Positions 1 to 9,224 of a DNA stretch of 64,000 nt are shown here, in pieces. Below the pieces are notes generated by a model that was given only the letters and a program-made list of their open reading frames with translations, was not told the origin of the DNA and did no database searches. The DNA is from JALOTE01 sp031422195 (GTDB taxonomy: Bacteria; Pseudomonadota; Alphaproteobacteria; Rhizobiales; Rhizobiaceae), in assembly GCA_031422195.1 (NCBI GenBank), contig JANOPZ010000056.1, positions 1 to 64,000 on the forward strand. The letters run 5' to 3'. The translations under genes were made by a program, and so were the position numbers. Every line of letters begins with the position of its first letter. The first letter of the stretch is position 1.

Positions 1-37
1 GGCAGGCACAGAAGGCAAGATTGGTCAAAAAGCATGA
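1..37 (+). CDS. plsY: Glycerol-3-phosphate acyltransferase PlsY, C-terminal end (partial)
   Basis: Only the last 11 codons are in the window. Frame 2 reads AGTEGKIGQKA and then TGA at 35-37. This tail resembles the C-terminus of PlsY, the membrane acyl-phosphate:glycerol-3-phosphate acyltransferase, and PlsY lies directly upstream of dprA in many Hyphomicrobiales. The stop overlaps the dprA start as ATGA, which suggests translational coupling. The call rests on a very short tail plus gene order. Confidence 0.6.
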   Translation, partial: AGTEGKIGQKA

Positions 38-1227
38 GCGAAAGCGCTCAACATTTAAATGACCAACAGCGCTTCAACTGGTTACGCCTTATTCGTACAG
101 ATAAAATTGGGCCGGTAACCTTCAAACAATTGATACAGCGATTTGGTTCAGCCCAAGCGGCAATCGAAGGTTTGCCAGAAATAGCGGCGCGCGGCGGCGC
201 ACTGAAAGCAATTAAAATTGCAGACTATGACCAAATTGCACATGAAATTGATGTTGCAGTGCGCCTTGGCGCAATTTTTGTTGCTATGGGCGAACCGGAA
301 TATCCGGCCATTCTGCGCAATTTTGACAGCGCACCCCCAATAATTGCCGTGCTCGGCGACGTTTCAGCGCTAAACCGAAATTGTATTGGCGTTGTTGGCT
401 CCCGTAGTGCCTCTACCAATGGTTTGGTGTTTGCGCGAAAAATGTCTGCAGAACTGGCAAATGCCGGCTTTGCAATCGTTTCAGGGTTGGCACGCGGCAT
501 TGACCGTGCCGCACACGAAGGAGCACTCAATCAAGGCGGCACGATCGCAGTGTTGGCCGGCGGGCTTGACCGGCCCTACCCCCCGCAAAATTTAGATGTG
601 TATGAGCGATTAAAGCACACACAGAACTCATGTCTGATTTCGGCTATGCCCTTTGGATATGAGCCAGTCGCGCGGGATTTTCCACGCCGAAATGCAATTA
701 TTGCGGGGCTGTCTATGGCCGTTGTCGTGATTGAAGCAGCAGAACGATCCGGTTCTTTAATCACTGCGCGATTGGCCACTGAAGCCGGACGTTTGGTGTT
801 TGCAATTCCAGGTCATCCCATGGATCCACGTTCAGCTGGCACCAACGGATTGATCCGCGAAGGCGCTGAACTGGCCCGGTCCGCCGAAGATATTATCGAA
901 GTGGTACGGCCGCTCACTTCTGTTTCGCCATTTACCGGGCAACAACGTGTGCCGCTCGCTAAACCTTTGCAAGAGCCAGTTGTCGAAGGCCATAAAACTT
1001 TGCCAACCTCTTTAATGCAGCTTATTTTGCCGAAAGTGGCGTCTGTAACATCAGAGGATGATTTACCTGATTTCCTCTACGCTTTGCTTGGCCCTGCCCC
1101 GACCTCGGTTGATGATTTGGTGCGCGAAAGTGGCGAGGCAGCTGCAAAAGTTCAGGCCGCACTGTTAGAACTTGAACTGGCTGGCCGTATTGAGCGAGGC
1201 GCGGGTGGCGTCGTCACGGCTGTCTAA
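34..1227 (+). CDS. dprA: DNA processing protein DprA
   Basis: DprA/Smf protein, 397 aa, which loads RecA on incoming single-stranded DNA during natural transformation; the gene is also kept in species not known to be competent. The Rossmann-like core shows VGSR (121-124), SGLARGID (150-157), FPRRNAIIAGLS (about 216-227) and SGSLITARLA (239-248), all hallmarks of the family. An N-terminal helix-hairpin-helix-like region (about 15-50) and a C-terminal winged-helix domain (about 340-397) complete the usual architecture. The ATG overlaps the plsY stop. The last 63 bases overlap a small gene on the other strand. Confidence 0.95.
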   Translation: MSESAQHLNDQQRFNWLRLIRTDKIGPVTFKQLIQRFGSAQAAIEGLPEIAARGGALKAIKIADYDQIAHEIDVAVRLGAIFVAMGEPEYPAILRNFDSAPPIIAVLGDVSALNRNCIGVVGSRSASTNGLVFARKMSAELANAGFAIVSGLARGIDRAAHEGALNQGGTIAVLAGGLDRPYPPQNLDVYERLKHTQNSCLISAMPFGYEPVARDFPRRNAIIAGLSMAVVVIEAAERSGSLITARLATEAGRLVFAIPGHPMDPRSAGTNGLIREGAELARSAEDIIEVVRPLTSVSPFTGQQRVPLAKPLQEPVVEGHKTLPTSLMQLILPKVASVTSEDDLPDFLYALLGPAPTSVDDLVRESGEAAAKVQAALLELELAGRIERGAGGVVTAV

Positions 1228-1419
1228 CCCTGGATCATTTGACACCAATGCACTGCGTTTAATCCGCTTTTGGTCTTCTATCTCAAATGCGGCTGTGTTG
1301 AGAATATATGTCAGCAAGCTTTGATTATCTTCCGACGCCATCCGCGCCAATTGTCGAACCATATCCCCGATATAATCCAATTGTTCGATTTGCTGCTCGG
1401 CCGTGCGCATTGGCTTCAT
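1165..1419 (-). CDS. Small conserved-type hypothetical protein (84 aa)
   Basis: An 84-aa acidic, probably helical protein with no signal peptide or membrane segment and no function I can assign. It is supported by a good ribosome-binding site (AAGGAA nine bases before the ATG at 1419) and by resemblance to short hypothetical proteins seen in this neighbourhood in other Hyphomicrobiales (from memory, not checked). The helical core (residues 8-52) looks like a real protein. The last 20 or so residues are polar and are read from DNA antisense to the dprA 3' end (63-base overlap). Confidence 0.55.
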   Translation of the reverse strand: MKPMRTAEQQIEQLDYIGDMVRQLARMASEDNQSLLTYILNTAAFEIEDQKRIKRSALVSNDPGLDSRDDATRASLNTASQFKF

Positions 1420-1674
1420 TTATTTTAGTTCCTTAGAGAGTGAACCCTTTCGCGCAATCGGGTGTGACTCAGTGTAAATATGCACGTATTGGTTGCATTT
1501 AATACAACCTATAGTCAATCGCCTCGCCAAAAAATTTGGCTTTGTTCCGCGCAATTATTGGCCAACAGTCGATCAGGCCTTGACCAATCCCCCCTCTAAC
1601 GCCAATTGAAGCGCAATTGTTCCGTCGGCATCACAATAATTGTCGGCACTAAAACTCTCAGGAATTGTTGCTTA
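1420..1674. promoter_or_regulatory. Intergenic region holding divergent promoters
   Basis: 255 bases between the small minus-strand gene and topA. It must hold the minus-strand promoter and ribosome-binding site for the 84-aa gene and the promoter for topA-rnr. No convincing -35/-10 pair, hairpin or RNA gene is visible. An in-frame upstream start for topA at 1606 is present but not favoured. Confidence 0.4.
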
Positions 1675-4338
1675 ATGGATGTTGTCATTGTCGAATCGCC
1701 TGCCAAAGCGAAAACAATCAATAAATATCTGGGCAAAGGCTTTGAGGTTTACGCCTCGTTCGGCCATGTCCGCGATTTACCGGCCAAAGATGGTTCAGTC
1801 TTGCCGGATGATGATTTTTCAATGCTTTGGGAAGTGGACGGCAAAGCTGCCAAGCGCTTGTCTGAAATTGCAACCGCGGTAAAAAGCGCTGACCGCGTCA
1901 TTCTGGCAACCGACCCTGACCGCGAGGGCGAGGCTATTTCTTGGCATGTGCTTGAAGTTTTGCGGGCCAAGCGTGTGCTTAAAGACAAGCCTGTGCAACG
2001 GGTTGTTTTTAACGCCATCACCAAAAACGCCGTGCTGGAAGCCATGGCAAAACCACGTGATATCGACCAACCATTGGTCGAAGCCTATCTCGCCCGCCGT
2101 GCTCTGGATTATTTGGTGGGGTTCAATCTTTCACCTGTTTTATGGCGTAAATTGCCCGGCGCGCGCTCCGCTGGCCGCGTGCAATCTGTCGCTTTGCGCA
2201 TAGTCTGCGACCGTGAAGCCGAAATTGAACGTTTTGTTCCGCAAGAATACTGGACGATTTTGGCCAAACTGAAATCCATCCGCAACGATGTTTTTGACGC
2301 CCGCTTGACTGAGTTTAACGGCAAAAAAATTGGCAAACTCGACATTAAAAATTCCGATCAAGCCAATGATATTCTTGCGTTTCTCAATGCTTCCGATTTC
2401 AAAATAACTGATGTGGAAGCAAAGCCGGTCAAACGCAGCCCCGGCCCACCGTTCATCACATCGACGCTGCAACAGGCTGCGTCCTCACGCCTCGGCTTTT
2501 CGCCATCGCGTACAATGCAGACAGCGCAGCGCCTTTATGAAGGCACAGATATTGGCGGCGAGACTGTTGGCCTTATAACCTATATGCGTACCGATGGCGT
2601 GCAGATGGCACCCGAAGGTATTGCAGCGGCCCGCACGGCAATCGGCAAAACGTTCGGCGACAAATATGTGCCGGAAAAACCGCGTTACTATTCATCCAAA
2701 GCCAAAAACGCTCAAGAGGCCCATGAAGCAATAAGGCCAACGGACTTCCTACGCTTGCCCTCAGATATGAAGCGGCATTTAGATGGTGATCAGGCACGGC
2801 TTTATGAGTTGATATGGCAGCGCGCGGTTGCCAGCCAAATGGCAAGTGCTGAGTTTGACCGCACGACCGTGTCGATAGATGCAACCAATGCTGACAAAAC
2901 CGCTGCCCTTCGCGCTTCCGGCCAGATCGTACGCTTTGACGGTTACTTTGCTGCATATGCTGACATCCGCGACAAAGACTCTGAACCAACCGAAGACGAC
3001 GAGGACGATGGCCGCCTGCCGGACTTAAAAGCTGGTGAGACCGCTTCGCGTGATTCGATTACTTCTTCGCAGCATTATACCGAGCCACCGTCGCGCTTCA
3101 GTGAAGCCTCGCTCATTAAGCGGCTTGAAGAGTTGGGCATTGGGCGTCCCTCGACATTTGCTTCCACACTGCAAACACTGACCGACCGGGATTATATTAA
3201 GGTTGAGCAACGCCGCGTCTTTGCGCAATCGCGCGGGCGAATTGTGACGGCTTTTCTTGAGAACTTCTTCGGCAAATATGTTGAGTTTGATTTCACCGCT
3301 GGCCTCGAAGAACAGCTTGACCAGATCTCGGATGGCGCACTTTCTTATAAACAAGTGCTGCGAGATTTCTGGAAGGATTTCAAAGCCCAAATCGACCAAA
3401 CCAAAGAATTGCGCATCACAGAAGTGCTAGACGCGCTTGATGCCGCGCTTGACCCGATGCTGTTTCCCAAAAGCGATGATGGTTCAAACCCGCGTGAATG
3501 CCCGCGGTGCGGTAATGGCCGCTTGAATTTGAAGCTCGGAAAATTTGGCTCATTCATCGGCTGCTCAAACTACCCGGAATGCCAATATACCCGCCAGTTT
3601 GGCGAAACCGGCGAAGGCGAGGCCGAAACGTTGGCCAATGGCGGCGTGCTCGGCAAAGACCCGCATACGCAGGAAGACATCACGCTCAAAGTCGGCCGCT
3701 TCGGCCCTTACGTTCAGCGCGGCGATGCCAAAGACGCCAAGCGCTCCGGCCTGCCAAAAGGGTGGAAACCGGAAGATGTGGATATAGAGAAGGCGCTCGC
3801 CCTGTTATCGCTGCCGCGTGATGTTGGTAAACACCCTGAAAGCGGCAAGATGATTTCCGCAGGACTTGGGCGATATGGCCCATTCCTGTTGCACGATGGC
3901 GCTTATGCCAATTTGGAAAGCATTGAAGATGTGTTTTCGGTTGGGCTTAACCGGGCAGTCACTGTCATTGCCGAGAAAAAAGCCAACCCGGGCCGTGGCC
4001 GCGCGTCAACACCTGCCGCACTCAAATCTTTGGGCGACCATCCCGAAGGCGGCGCGATAACGGTGCGCGAAGGCCGCTATGGTGCCTATGTTAATCATGG
4101 TGCAATCAATGCGACACTTCCGAAGGGCAAAGACCCGCAAAGCGTAACGATGGAAGAAGCCTTGGTTTTAATTGCTGAGCGCGCCGAAAAAACGCCGGCC
4201 AAAAAAGCAAAAGCGGCTCCAAAATCGGCCGCACCTAAAAAAGCCGCCGCCAAAAAGCCGACTGCTGTGAAAAAACCTGCTGCCAAAAAGCCAACCGCTG
4301 TCAAGAAAGCTGCCGTTAAAAAGCCAAAGGTCGAATGA
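1675..4338 (+). CDS. topA: DNA topoisomerase I
   Basis: Type IA topoisomerase that relaxes negative supercoils; 887 aa from the chosen start. The TOPRIM domain opens with VVIVESPAKAKTI and has TDPDREGE (79-86). The catalytic tyrosine is Tyr303 in GLITYMRTDG. A four-cysteine zinc motif lies at about 609-637, followed by further topoisomerase C-terminal repeats and a Lys/Ala/Pro-rich tail of about 50 residues containing PTAVKKPAAKK-type repeats, a DNA-binding extension common in alphaproteobacteria. I chose the ATG at 1675 because the family begins at MDVVIVESPAKA; an in-frame start at 1606 would add 23 unrelated residues. rnr follows after four bases, so the two are cotranscribed. Confidence 0.96.
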   Translation: MDVVIVESPAKAKTINKYLGKGFEVYASFGHVRDLPAKDGSVLPDDDFSMLWEVDGKAAKRLSEIATAVKSADRVILATDPDREGEAISWHVLEVLRAKRVLKDKPVQRVVFNAITKNAVLEAMAKPRDIDQPLVEAYLARRALDYLVGFNLSPVLWRKLPGARSAGRVQSVALRIVCDREAEIERFVPQEYWTILAKLKSIRNDVFDARLTEFNGKKIGKLDIKNSDQANDILAFLNASDFKITDVEAKPVKRSPGPPFITSTLQQAASSRLGFSPSRTMQTAQRLYEGTDIGGETVGLITYMRTDGVQMAPEGIAAARTAIGKTFGDKYVPEKPRYYSSKAKNAQEAHEAIRPTDFLRLPSDMKRHLDGDQARLYELIWQRAVASQMASAEFDRTTVSIDATNADKTAALRASGQIVRFDGYFAAYADIRDKDSEPTEDDEDDGRLPDLKAGETASRDSITSSQHYTEPPSRFSEASLIKRLEELGIGRPSTFASTLQTLTDRDYIKVEQRRVFAQSRGRIVTAFLENFFGKYVEFDFTAGLEEQLDQISDGALSYKQVLRDFWKDFKAQIDQTKELRITEVLDALDAALDPMLFPKSDDGSNPRECPRCGNGRLNLKLGKFGSFIGCSNYPECQYTRQFGETGEGEAETLANGGVLGKDPHTQEDITLKVGRFGPYVQRGDAKDAKRSGLPKGWKPEDVDIEKALALLSLPRDVGKHPESGKMISAGLGRYGPFLLHDGAYANLESIEDVFSVGLNRAVTVIAEKKANPGRGRASTPAALKSLGDHPEGGAITVREGRYGAYVNHGAINATLPKGKDPQSVTMEEALVLIAERAEKTPAKKAKAAPKSAAPKKAAAKKPTAVKKPAAKKPTAVKKAAVKKPKVE

Positions 4339-4342
4339 GCTT

Positions 4343-6610
4343 ATGAAAAAAGCTTTTAAAGCGTCGCAAGTGCCAAGTTTTACACGAGTCGCCGTGCTGG
4401 AGTTTTTGGCGCGCAATCCGGCGCGGAGTTCAAAGCGCGAGATAGCAAAACATTTCAACTTAAAGAACGATGACCGCATTGCGCTTAAAAGCCTGCTCAA
4501 CGAGCTTGAGGCCGAAGGCGCGTTGCAACGCCGCGGAACGGAACTGGTGCGGGCAGATGCCCTTCCCCCGATTACCACGCTGGATATAATCGGCCGCGAC
4601 GAAGATGGCGGCTTGATCGGCTCACCGGTGGATTGGGATGTAGCAACGAAGGGTGAAGTGCCCAAAGTTCGCATCACAACACCGCGCGTGGGAACAGCGC
4701 CCGTGGCAGGTGTGGGCCAGCGTGTACTCGCCAAAATCTTCCCACCCAGCGGCGTGCACACACAGCCGAGCGCCCGTGTGATGAAGCTGATTGATACCCG
4801 CAAAGACGCTATACTTGGCGTGCTCCGTGTTTTGCCGGATGGGACCTTGCGGGTAGAGGCAACGGAACGCCGCCAAAATGAAATGGTGGTTTCGGCTGAT
4901 GATGCAAATGGTGCAAAGCACGGCGATCTCGTTGAAATCGTGCCGGTTGGCAACACACGTTATGGTCTACCGCGCGGGCGCGTCATCGCTGTTATTGGTT
5001 CTATTAAATCTGAAAAAGCAGTGTCGATGATTGCGCTTCACGCGCACAATATTCCGCATATTTTTCCAGATGCTGTCATTGTTGAATCGGAAACTCCGCG
5101 GCCATTTCCAGTAAAGCACCGCGAAGACTGGCGGAAAATTCCGTTTATCACAATCGACCCTTTTGATGCCAAAGACCACGATGATGCGGTTTATGCTGAA
5201 GCCGACACCGACGAAAATAACCCCGGCGGTGTGATTGCTTACGTGGCGATTGCCGACGTTGCAGCCTATATCCCGGCAAAATCAGCAATGGATGGCGAAG
5301 CCTTAAAACGCGGCAACTCGGTCTATTTCCCAGACCGTGTGGTGCCGATGCTGCCGGAAGCTATTTCCAATGATGCCTGTTCACTCCGTGAAGGCGAAGA
5401 CCGTTCGACGCTTGCCGTTAAAATGCGCTTTGCTTCAAACGGCGAAAAAATCAGCCATAGCTTTCACCGTGCCGTTATTTGCTCAGCCGCCAAGCTCAGC
5501 TATCAAATGGCGCAGAGCGCAATTGATGGCGTCACCGATGACAAGACCGCGCCGATCCTTGAAACAATCCTCAAGCCGCTATGGGCTGCCTATACCGTGC
5601 TTAAACGCGGGCGCGATGCACGAGAGCCTTTGGAACTGGATTTACCCGAGCGTAAAATCAAACTCGACGAGAACGGCAAGGTGGAAGGGGTTGTTGTGCC
5701 GCCACGGCTTGATGCCCATAAACTGATCGAAGAGTTTATGATTCAAGCCAATGTCGCTGCCGCTGAAACATTGGAACGCCGCAAATACCCGCTTTCATTC
5801 CGTGTCCATGATGTGCCGCCCATGGCAAAGCAGGAAGTGCTGAAAGAGTTTTTGAAAACCATCGGACTTTCGTTGGCTCAAGGCCCTGCCCTGACGCCTG
5901 CCAAAATGAACGGTATTTTGAAAGCTGTTGAAGGCACTGAAAAGCAAGACATGGTCAATCAGATTATGCTGCGCTCGCAAAGCCAGGCGATCTATTCGCC
6001 AGACAACATTGGGCATTTCGGGTTGCATTTGCGCAAATATGCCCATTTTACCTCACCTATTCGCCGCTATGCTGACCTAGTTGTGCACCGCGCATTGGTC
6101 GATGCACTGGAGCTTGGCGAGGGCGGTGTTGATACACGCACTATGCCCGATCTGCCAGATATTTGCGAACATATCTCGATGGCCGAACGCCGTGCCTCTG
6201 CTGCTGAACGCGACACTGTTGACCGTTTGATTGCTGGCCATTTGGCAGAACGAACCGGTGCGGTGTTTGCGGGGCGCATCACTGGCGTGACAAAATCTGG
6301 CCTGTTTGTCATGCTTGATGAATATGGCGCTGACGGCTTTGTACCGATCCGTTCAGTTGGCGCGGAATACTACCAGTTTGATGAAGGCGCGCAGGCATTA
6401 ATCGGCGACAAATCGCGCGCAGGCTTTAGGTTGGCAGACCGCGTTGAGGTGCGTTTGGTAGAAGTGCAACCGCTTGCGGGTTCCATGACCTTTGAAATGG
6501 TATCAGAGCCCAATAAACTCGACCTCACCCATGTTTCGCGGCATAAGCAATTGGCTGGAACTAAAAAACCATATCGCCCGTTTGGTGGTGTAAAGAGGAG
6601 CCGAAATTGA
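4343..6610 (+). CDS. rnr: Ribonuclease R
   Basis: Processive 3'-5' exoribonuclease of the RNB family, 755 aa, which degrades structured RNA. It has an N-terminal winged-helix region (about 10-60), cold-shock-like domains, the RNB catalytic domain beginning with DPFDAKDHDDAV (near residue 272; metal-binding aspartates), the conserved HFTSPIRRYADLVVHR block and a C-terminal S1 domain (about 635-725) that ends in a basic tail. It starts four bases after topA, in the topA-rnr order seen in related genomes. The next gene overlaps its stop codon. Confidence 0.95.
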   Translation: MKKAFKASQVPSFTRVAVLEFLARNPARSSKREIAKHFNLKNDDRIALKSLLNELEAEGALQRRGTELVRADALPPITTLDIIGRDEDGGLIGSPVDWDVATKGEVPKVRITTPRVGTAPVAGVGQRVLAKIFPPSGVHTQPSARVMKLIDTRKDAILGVLRVLPDGTLRVEATERRQNEMVVSADDANGAKHGDLVEIVPVGNTRYGLPRGRVIAVIGSIKSEKAVSMIALHAHNIPHIFPDAVIVESETPRPFPVKHREDWRKIPFITIDPFDAKDHDDAVYAEADTDENNPGGVIAYVAIADVAAYIPAKSAMDGEALKRGNSVYFPDRVVPMLPEAISNDACSLREGEDRSTLAVKMRFASNGEKISHSFHRAVICSAAKLSYQMAQSAIDGVTDDKTAPILETILKPLWAAYTVLKRGRDAREPLELDLPERKIKLDENGKVEGVVVPPRLDAHKLIEEFMIQANVAAAETLERRKYPLSFRVHDVPPMAKQEVLKEFLKTIGLSLAQGPALTPAKMNGILKAVEGTEKQDMVNQIMLRSQSQAIYSPDNIGHFGLHLRKYAHFTSPIRRYADLVVHRALVDALELGEGGVDTRTMPDLPDICEHISMAERRASAAERDTVDRLIAGHLAERTGAVFAGRITGVTKSGLFVMLDEYGADGFVPIRSVGAEYYQFDEGAQALIGDKSRAGFRLADRVEVRLVEVQPLAGSMTFEMVSEPNKLDLTHVSRHKQLAGTKKPYRPFGGVKRSRN

Positions 6611-7029
6611 CCGCTCAAATGCCCACACTGCGTTCAGTTTCGCCGGTTGAACGCCCGGCGCTGCGCTCAATAACGCGCGGATTTCGCAGCAGATGCCCCA
6701 ATTGCGGCAAAGGCAAACTCTTTTCTGGTTTTGCAAAATCTGTGCAGAGCTGTGCGCACTGCGGCGAGGAAATTCATCACCACCGCGCCGATGATTTTCC
6801 AGCCTACATTGTCATTTTTATTGTAGGTCATGTTGTTGTTGCCGGTTATCTGGCATCTGAGCTTATGGTTCAGTGGAATTCGTGGCAGCACATGGCGCTG
6901 TGGATGCCTGTGACATTGGTTATGTCGGTAGGTTTGCTGCAACCACTCAAGGGCGCTGTTATTGGTTTGCAATGGGCGTGGCGTATGCACGGGTTTGGCG
7001 GCACTGAAGATAACATGAGCAACCTATGA
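6607..7029 (+). CDS. DUF983 family membrane protein
   Basis: A 140-aa protein with two CxxC-type pairs near the N-terminus (CPNCGKG and CAHCGEE, about residues 28-55), likely a zinc knuckle, then a histidine-rich stretch and two hydrophobic helices (about 60-80 and 95-118). This is the DUF983 layout; its function is unknown. The TTG start at 6607 is chosen because AGGAG (6596-6600) sits six bases before it; an ATG at 6619 is the alternative. It overlaps the rnr stop and ends in an ATGA overlap with the Nudix gene, so it belongs to the topA-rnr transcription unit. Confidence 0.88.
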   Translation: MTAQMPTLRSVSPVERPALRSITRGFRSRCPNCGKGKLFSGFAKSVQSCAHCGEEIHHHRADDFPAYIVIFIVGHVVVAGYLASELMVQWNSWQHMALWMPVTLVMSVGLLQPLKGAVIGLQWAWRMHGFGGTEDNMSNL

Positions 7030-7760
7030 TTGTTGGCCTGTCACGCAAAGACCTCGATATTGTCGAAGCTTCTTCGCTTGCCAAAAAACTTATGAAGTTA
7101 ACGCCCAAAGATGCCGCTGCCTTGGTCTTAATTGATGACAGCGGCACTGCCCCGCGCGTGCTGCTCGGCAAACGCCGTGCCGATTTGAAATTCATGCCTG
7201 GCCAGTTTGTGTTTCCCGGTGGGCGACGAGAAACCAGCGATGCCAATGTTCCAGTTGCATCCAGTTTATCTGAAAGCGATTCGCGCTTGATTGCAGCAGG
7301 TTGCGGGCCACGCGGCACTGCGGCCCGGGCCAAAGCTCTGGCAGTTGCAGCATTACGAGAATTTTACGAAGAAACCGGTTTTATTGTAGGGACACAAAAC
7401 CACCAGACACCGCCATGGGAAGACTTTGCTGCCAATCAACTAGCGCCCAATCTAGCCCATTTGCGTTACTTGGCACGGGCCATAACCCCGCCCGGGCGCA
7501 TCCGCCGGTTTGACACACGGTTTTTCATCGCCAAATACAGCGCGGTCGCGCTTGAAGTGCCGCCACCCGATGCTGAGTTTTCTGAAGTTCGCTGGGCGAC
7601 GTTTGCTGAAACACTCGACCTTGAATTACCGGGAATTACGCGAACCATACTGGCAGAAGTTGATTGCCGCCTAAAAGCCGACCCGCATTTAAGCGGCACT
7701 TACGCTATTCCTGAATTTCGTATGCGCGGCAAGACTTTCGTGCGTGAAGAACGCCGATGA
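7026..7760 (+). CDS. Nudix hydrolase with an insertion in the Nudix box
   Basis: A 244-aa Nudix-superfamily hydrolase; substrate unknown, probably a nucleoside diphosphate derivative or a CoA-type molecule. The Nudix box is split: the GG of FPGGRRE is at 65-66 and the catalytic REFYEETG is at 111-118, about 32 residues more than in the standard motif. A long insertion in the same place is known in NUDT19-like enzymes. It overlaps its neighbours by ATGA on both sides (DUF983 before, MFS transporter after). Confidence 0.87.
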   Translation: MIVGLSRKDLDIVEASSLAKKLMKLTPKDAAALVLIDDSGTAPRVLLGKRRADLKFMPGQFVFPGGRRETSDANVPVASSLSESDSRLIAAGCGPRGTAARAKALAVAALREFYEETGFIVGTQNHQTPPWEDFAANQLAPNLAHLRYLARAITPPGRIRRFDTRFFIAKYSAVALEVPPPDAEFSEVRWATFAETLDLELPGITRTILAEVDCRLKADPHLSGTYAIPEFRMRGKTFVREERR

Positions 7761-8917
7761 GTTCGGCAACCGCAGAAACCATCAATTGGCGCGGCGCAAT
7801 TGCGGCCATCGCAACGATTTCTGTTGTTGGAATTTCGCTTGGGATAACGATTCCATTGCTGAGCGTGCTGATGGAAAAACAAGGCCATTCTTCAACTTTA
7901 ATTGGCGCTAACACAGCGTTCGCAGGCGTTGCCGCGCTGCTTGCCGCTCCGTTTGGCCCGCGCATTGCGCAAATCTTGGGCGTGCAACGCGCCATTGTTT
8001 TGATGATTCTTTTGGTTGTCGGAAGCTTTTTAGCTTTCAACGCTTTCCGCACAATTGAAGTTTGGTTCGTCCTTCGCTTCGTAACGGGCTTTGCTGTTAC
8101 GTGCCTGTTTTTGTTGTCTGAGTTTTGGATCAGCGCCGCAACCCCGCAATCTAAACGCGGGTTGATGTTTGGCATTTATGCAACTGTGCTTTCGCTTGGC
8201 TTTGCCATTGGCCCGGCCTTGTTTGCAAAAATTGGCAGTGAAGGCTCAACCGCGTTCTATGTTGGCGCAGGTACAGTGGCTCTCGCGATCATACCGGTGC
8301 TCGCGGCGTGGAACAATTCAGTTCCGGTGCGTGATGGCAAGATTGGCGGTTTCTGGCCGTTTTTATGGCTGGTGCCATCCGCAACCGCCGCTGTGCTGGT
8401 TTACGGCGCGGTTGAGACGGGCGGGTTTTCGCTGTTTCCCGTTTATGGCACGCGGCAGGGCTTGAACGAAACCGACGCCGCGTTGCTGCTTACGATGATC
8501 GGGCTTGGCAATGTGCTCTTACAAATCCCGCTTGGTTTGCTTTCAGACCGTGTATCAAACCGGCGGATTGTCTTGCTCGGCTGCGCTGTCATAGGTCTGC
8601 TCGGCATGGTTGGTTTGCCGTTTGCCATAGGTAATTGGTGGGCTGCGGCATCAATCCTGTTTGTTTGGGGCGGCGTGGTGGCAGGTCTTTACACGGTGGG
8701 CCTCGCGCATTTATCCTCTCGTGTTCCACCCGAACAATTGGCGCAAGCCAATGCTGCTTTCGTGTTTTGCTATGGCATCGGCATGCTGGCCGGGCCGCAA
8801 CTTATGGGCGCGTTGATGGACGCGTTTGGGCCAAACGGATTTGCGCTTGGCATGGGCTTCTTCTTTGCCGCTTTTATGGCCGTTGTGTTGCGCCGTCTTT
8901 CGATGCAAACGGGTTGA
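7757..8917 (+). CDS. MFS transporter
   Basis: A 386-aa major facilitator superfamily permease with about 12 hydrophobic segments. The loop between helices 2 and 3 is weakly conserved (FGPRIAQILG), and the matching loop of the second half reads GLLSDRVSNRR. Substrate unknown; the general pattern suits a proton-coupled drug or metabolite exporter. It starts in the Nudix stop codon (ATGA), so it is the last gene of the topA-rnr-DUF983-Nudix-MFS run. Confidence 0.88.
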   Translation: MSSATAETINWRGAIAAIATISVVGISLGITIPLLSVLMEKQGHSSTLIGANTAFAGVAALLAAPFGPRIAQILGVQRAIVLMILLVVGSFLAFNAFRTIEVWFVLRFVTGFAVTCLFLLSEFWISAATPQSKRGLMFGIYATVLSLGFAIGPALFAKIGSEGSTAFYVGAGTVALAIIPVLAAWNNSVPVRDGKIGGFWPFLWLVPSATAAVLVYGAVETGGFSLFPVYGTRQGLNETDAALLLTMIGLGNVLLQIPLGLLSDRVSNRRIVLLGCAVIGLLGMVGLPFAIGNWWAAASILFVWGGVVAGLYTVGLAHLSSRVPPEQLAQANAAFVFCYGIGMLAGPQLMGALMDAFGPNGFALGMGFFFAAFMAVVLRRLSMQTG

Positions 8918-8941
8918 CAATTTTACGGGCATGGCTAGACA
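8914..8941 (+). promoter_or_regulatory. Possible rpmG promoter
   Basis: A perfect -35 hexamer TTGACA (8914-8919) is followed after 16 bases by TAGACA (8936-8941), a weak -10, about 60 bases before rpmG. It overlaps the MFS stop codon. Read by eye only. Confidence 0.3.
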
Positions 8942-9002
8942 ACGCTCACCGAATTGAATGCGGCCTTATGGTTCGCTTTCCTGAACTTCAAAGGACATCA
9001 TC

Positions 9003-9170
9003 ATGGCGAAGGCCGCAACAATCAAAATCAAACTGCTTTCAACAGCAGACACCGGCTTCTTTTATGTTGCCAAAAAGAACAGCCGCACCATGACCGAGAA
9101 AATGACAATGCGTAAATACGATCCGGTGGTGCGCAAACATGTTGATTTCAAAGAGACCAAAATCAAGTAA
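9003..9170 (+). CDS. rpmG: 50S ribosomal protein L33
   Basis: A 55-aa basic protein starting [20 protein letters not shown] and ending [11 protein letters not shown], the usual length and sequence type of alphaproteobacterial L33, which binds 23S rRNA in the large subunit near the E site. There are no zinc-binding cysteines, so this is the zinc-independent form. It stands alone, with a possible promoter just upstream and a strong terminator 22 bases after the stop. Confidence 0.96.
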   Translation: MAKAATIKIKLLSTADTGFFYVAKKNSRTMTEKMTMRKYDPVVRKHVDFKETKIK

Positions 9171-9191
9171 TTGGTTTTGACTTTAGAGTTT

Positions 9192-9217
9192 AAAAAGCCG
9201 CCGAGAGGCGGTTTTTT
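9192..9217. terminator. Bidirectional rho-independent terminator between rpmG and pleD
   Basis: The hairpin GCCGCC-GAGA-GGCGGT is flanked by five A on one side and six T on the other, so it can terminate rpmG on the plus strand and pleD on the minus strand. Both genes converge on it. Confidence 0.9.
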
Positions 9218-9224
9218 ATTGGCT

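Noticed and set aside
1606..1674. Upstream start for topA adding 23 residues
   Set aside because: The added residues have no likeness to topoisomerase N-termini, while ATG at 1675 gives the conserved start.
4168..4956. Long minus-strand frame (262 aa) across the topA/rnr junction
   Set aside because: It is antisense to two well-supported genes, has a low-complexity sequence made from the Lys/Ala tail of topA, and shows no domain.
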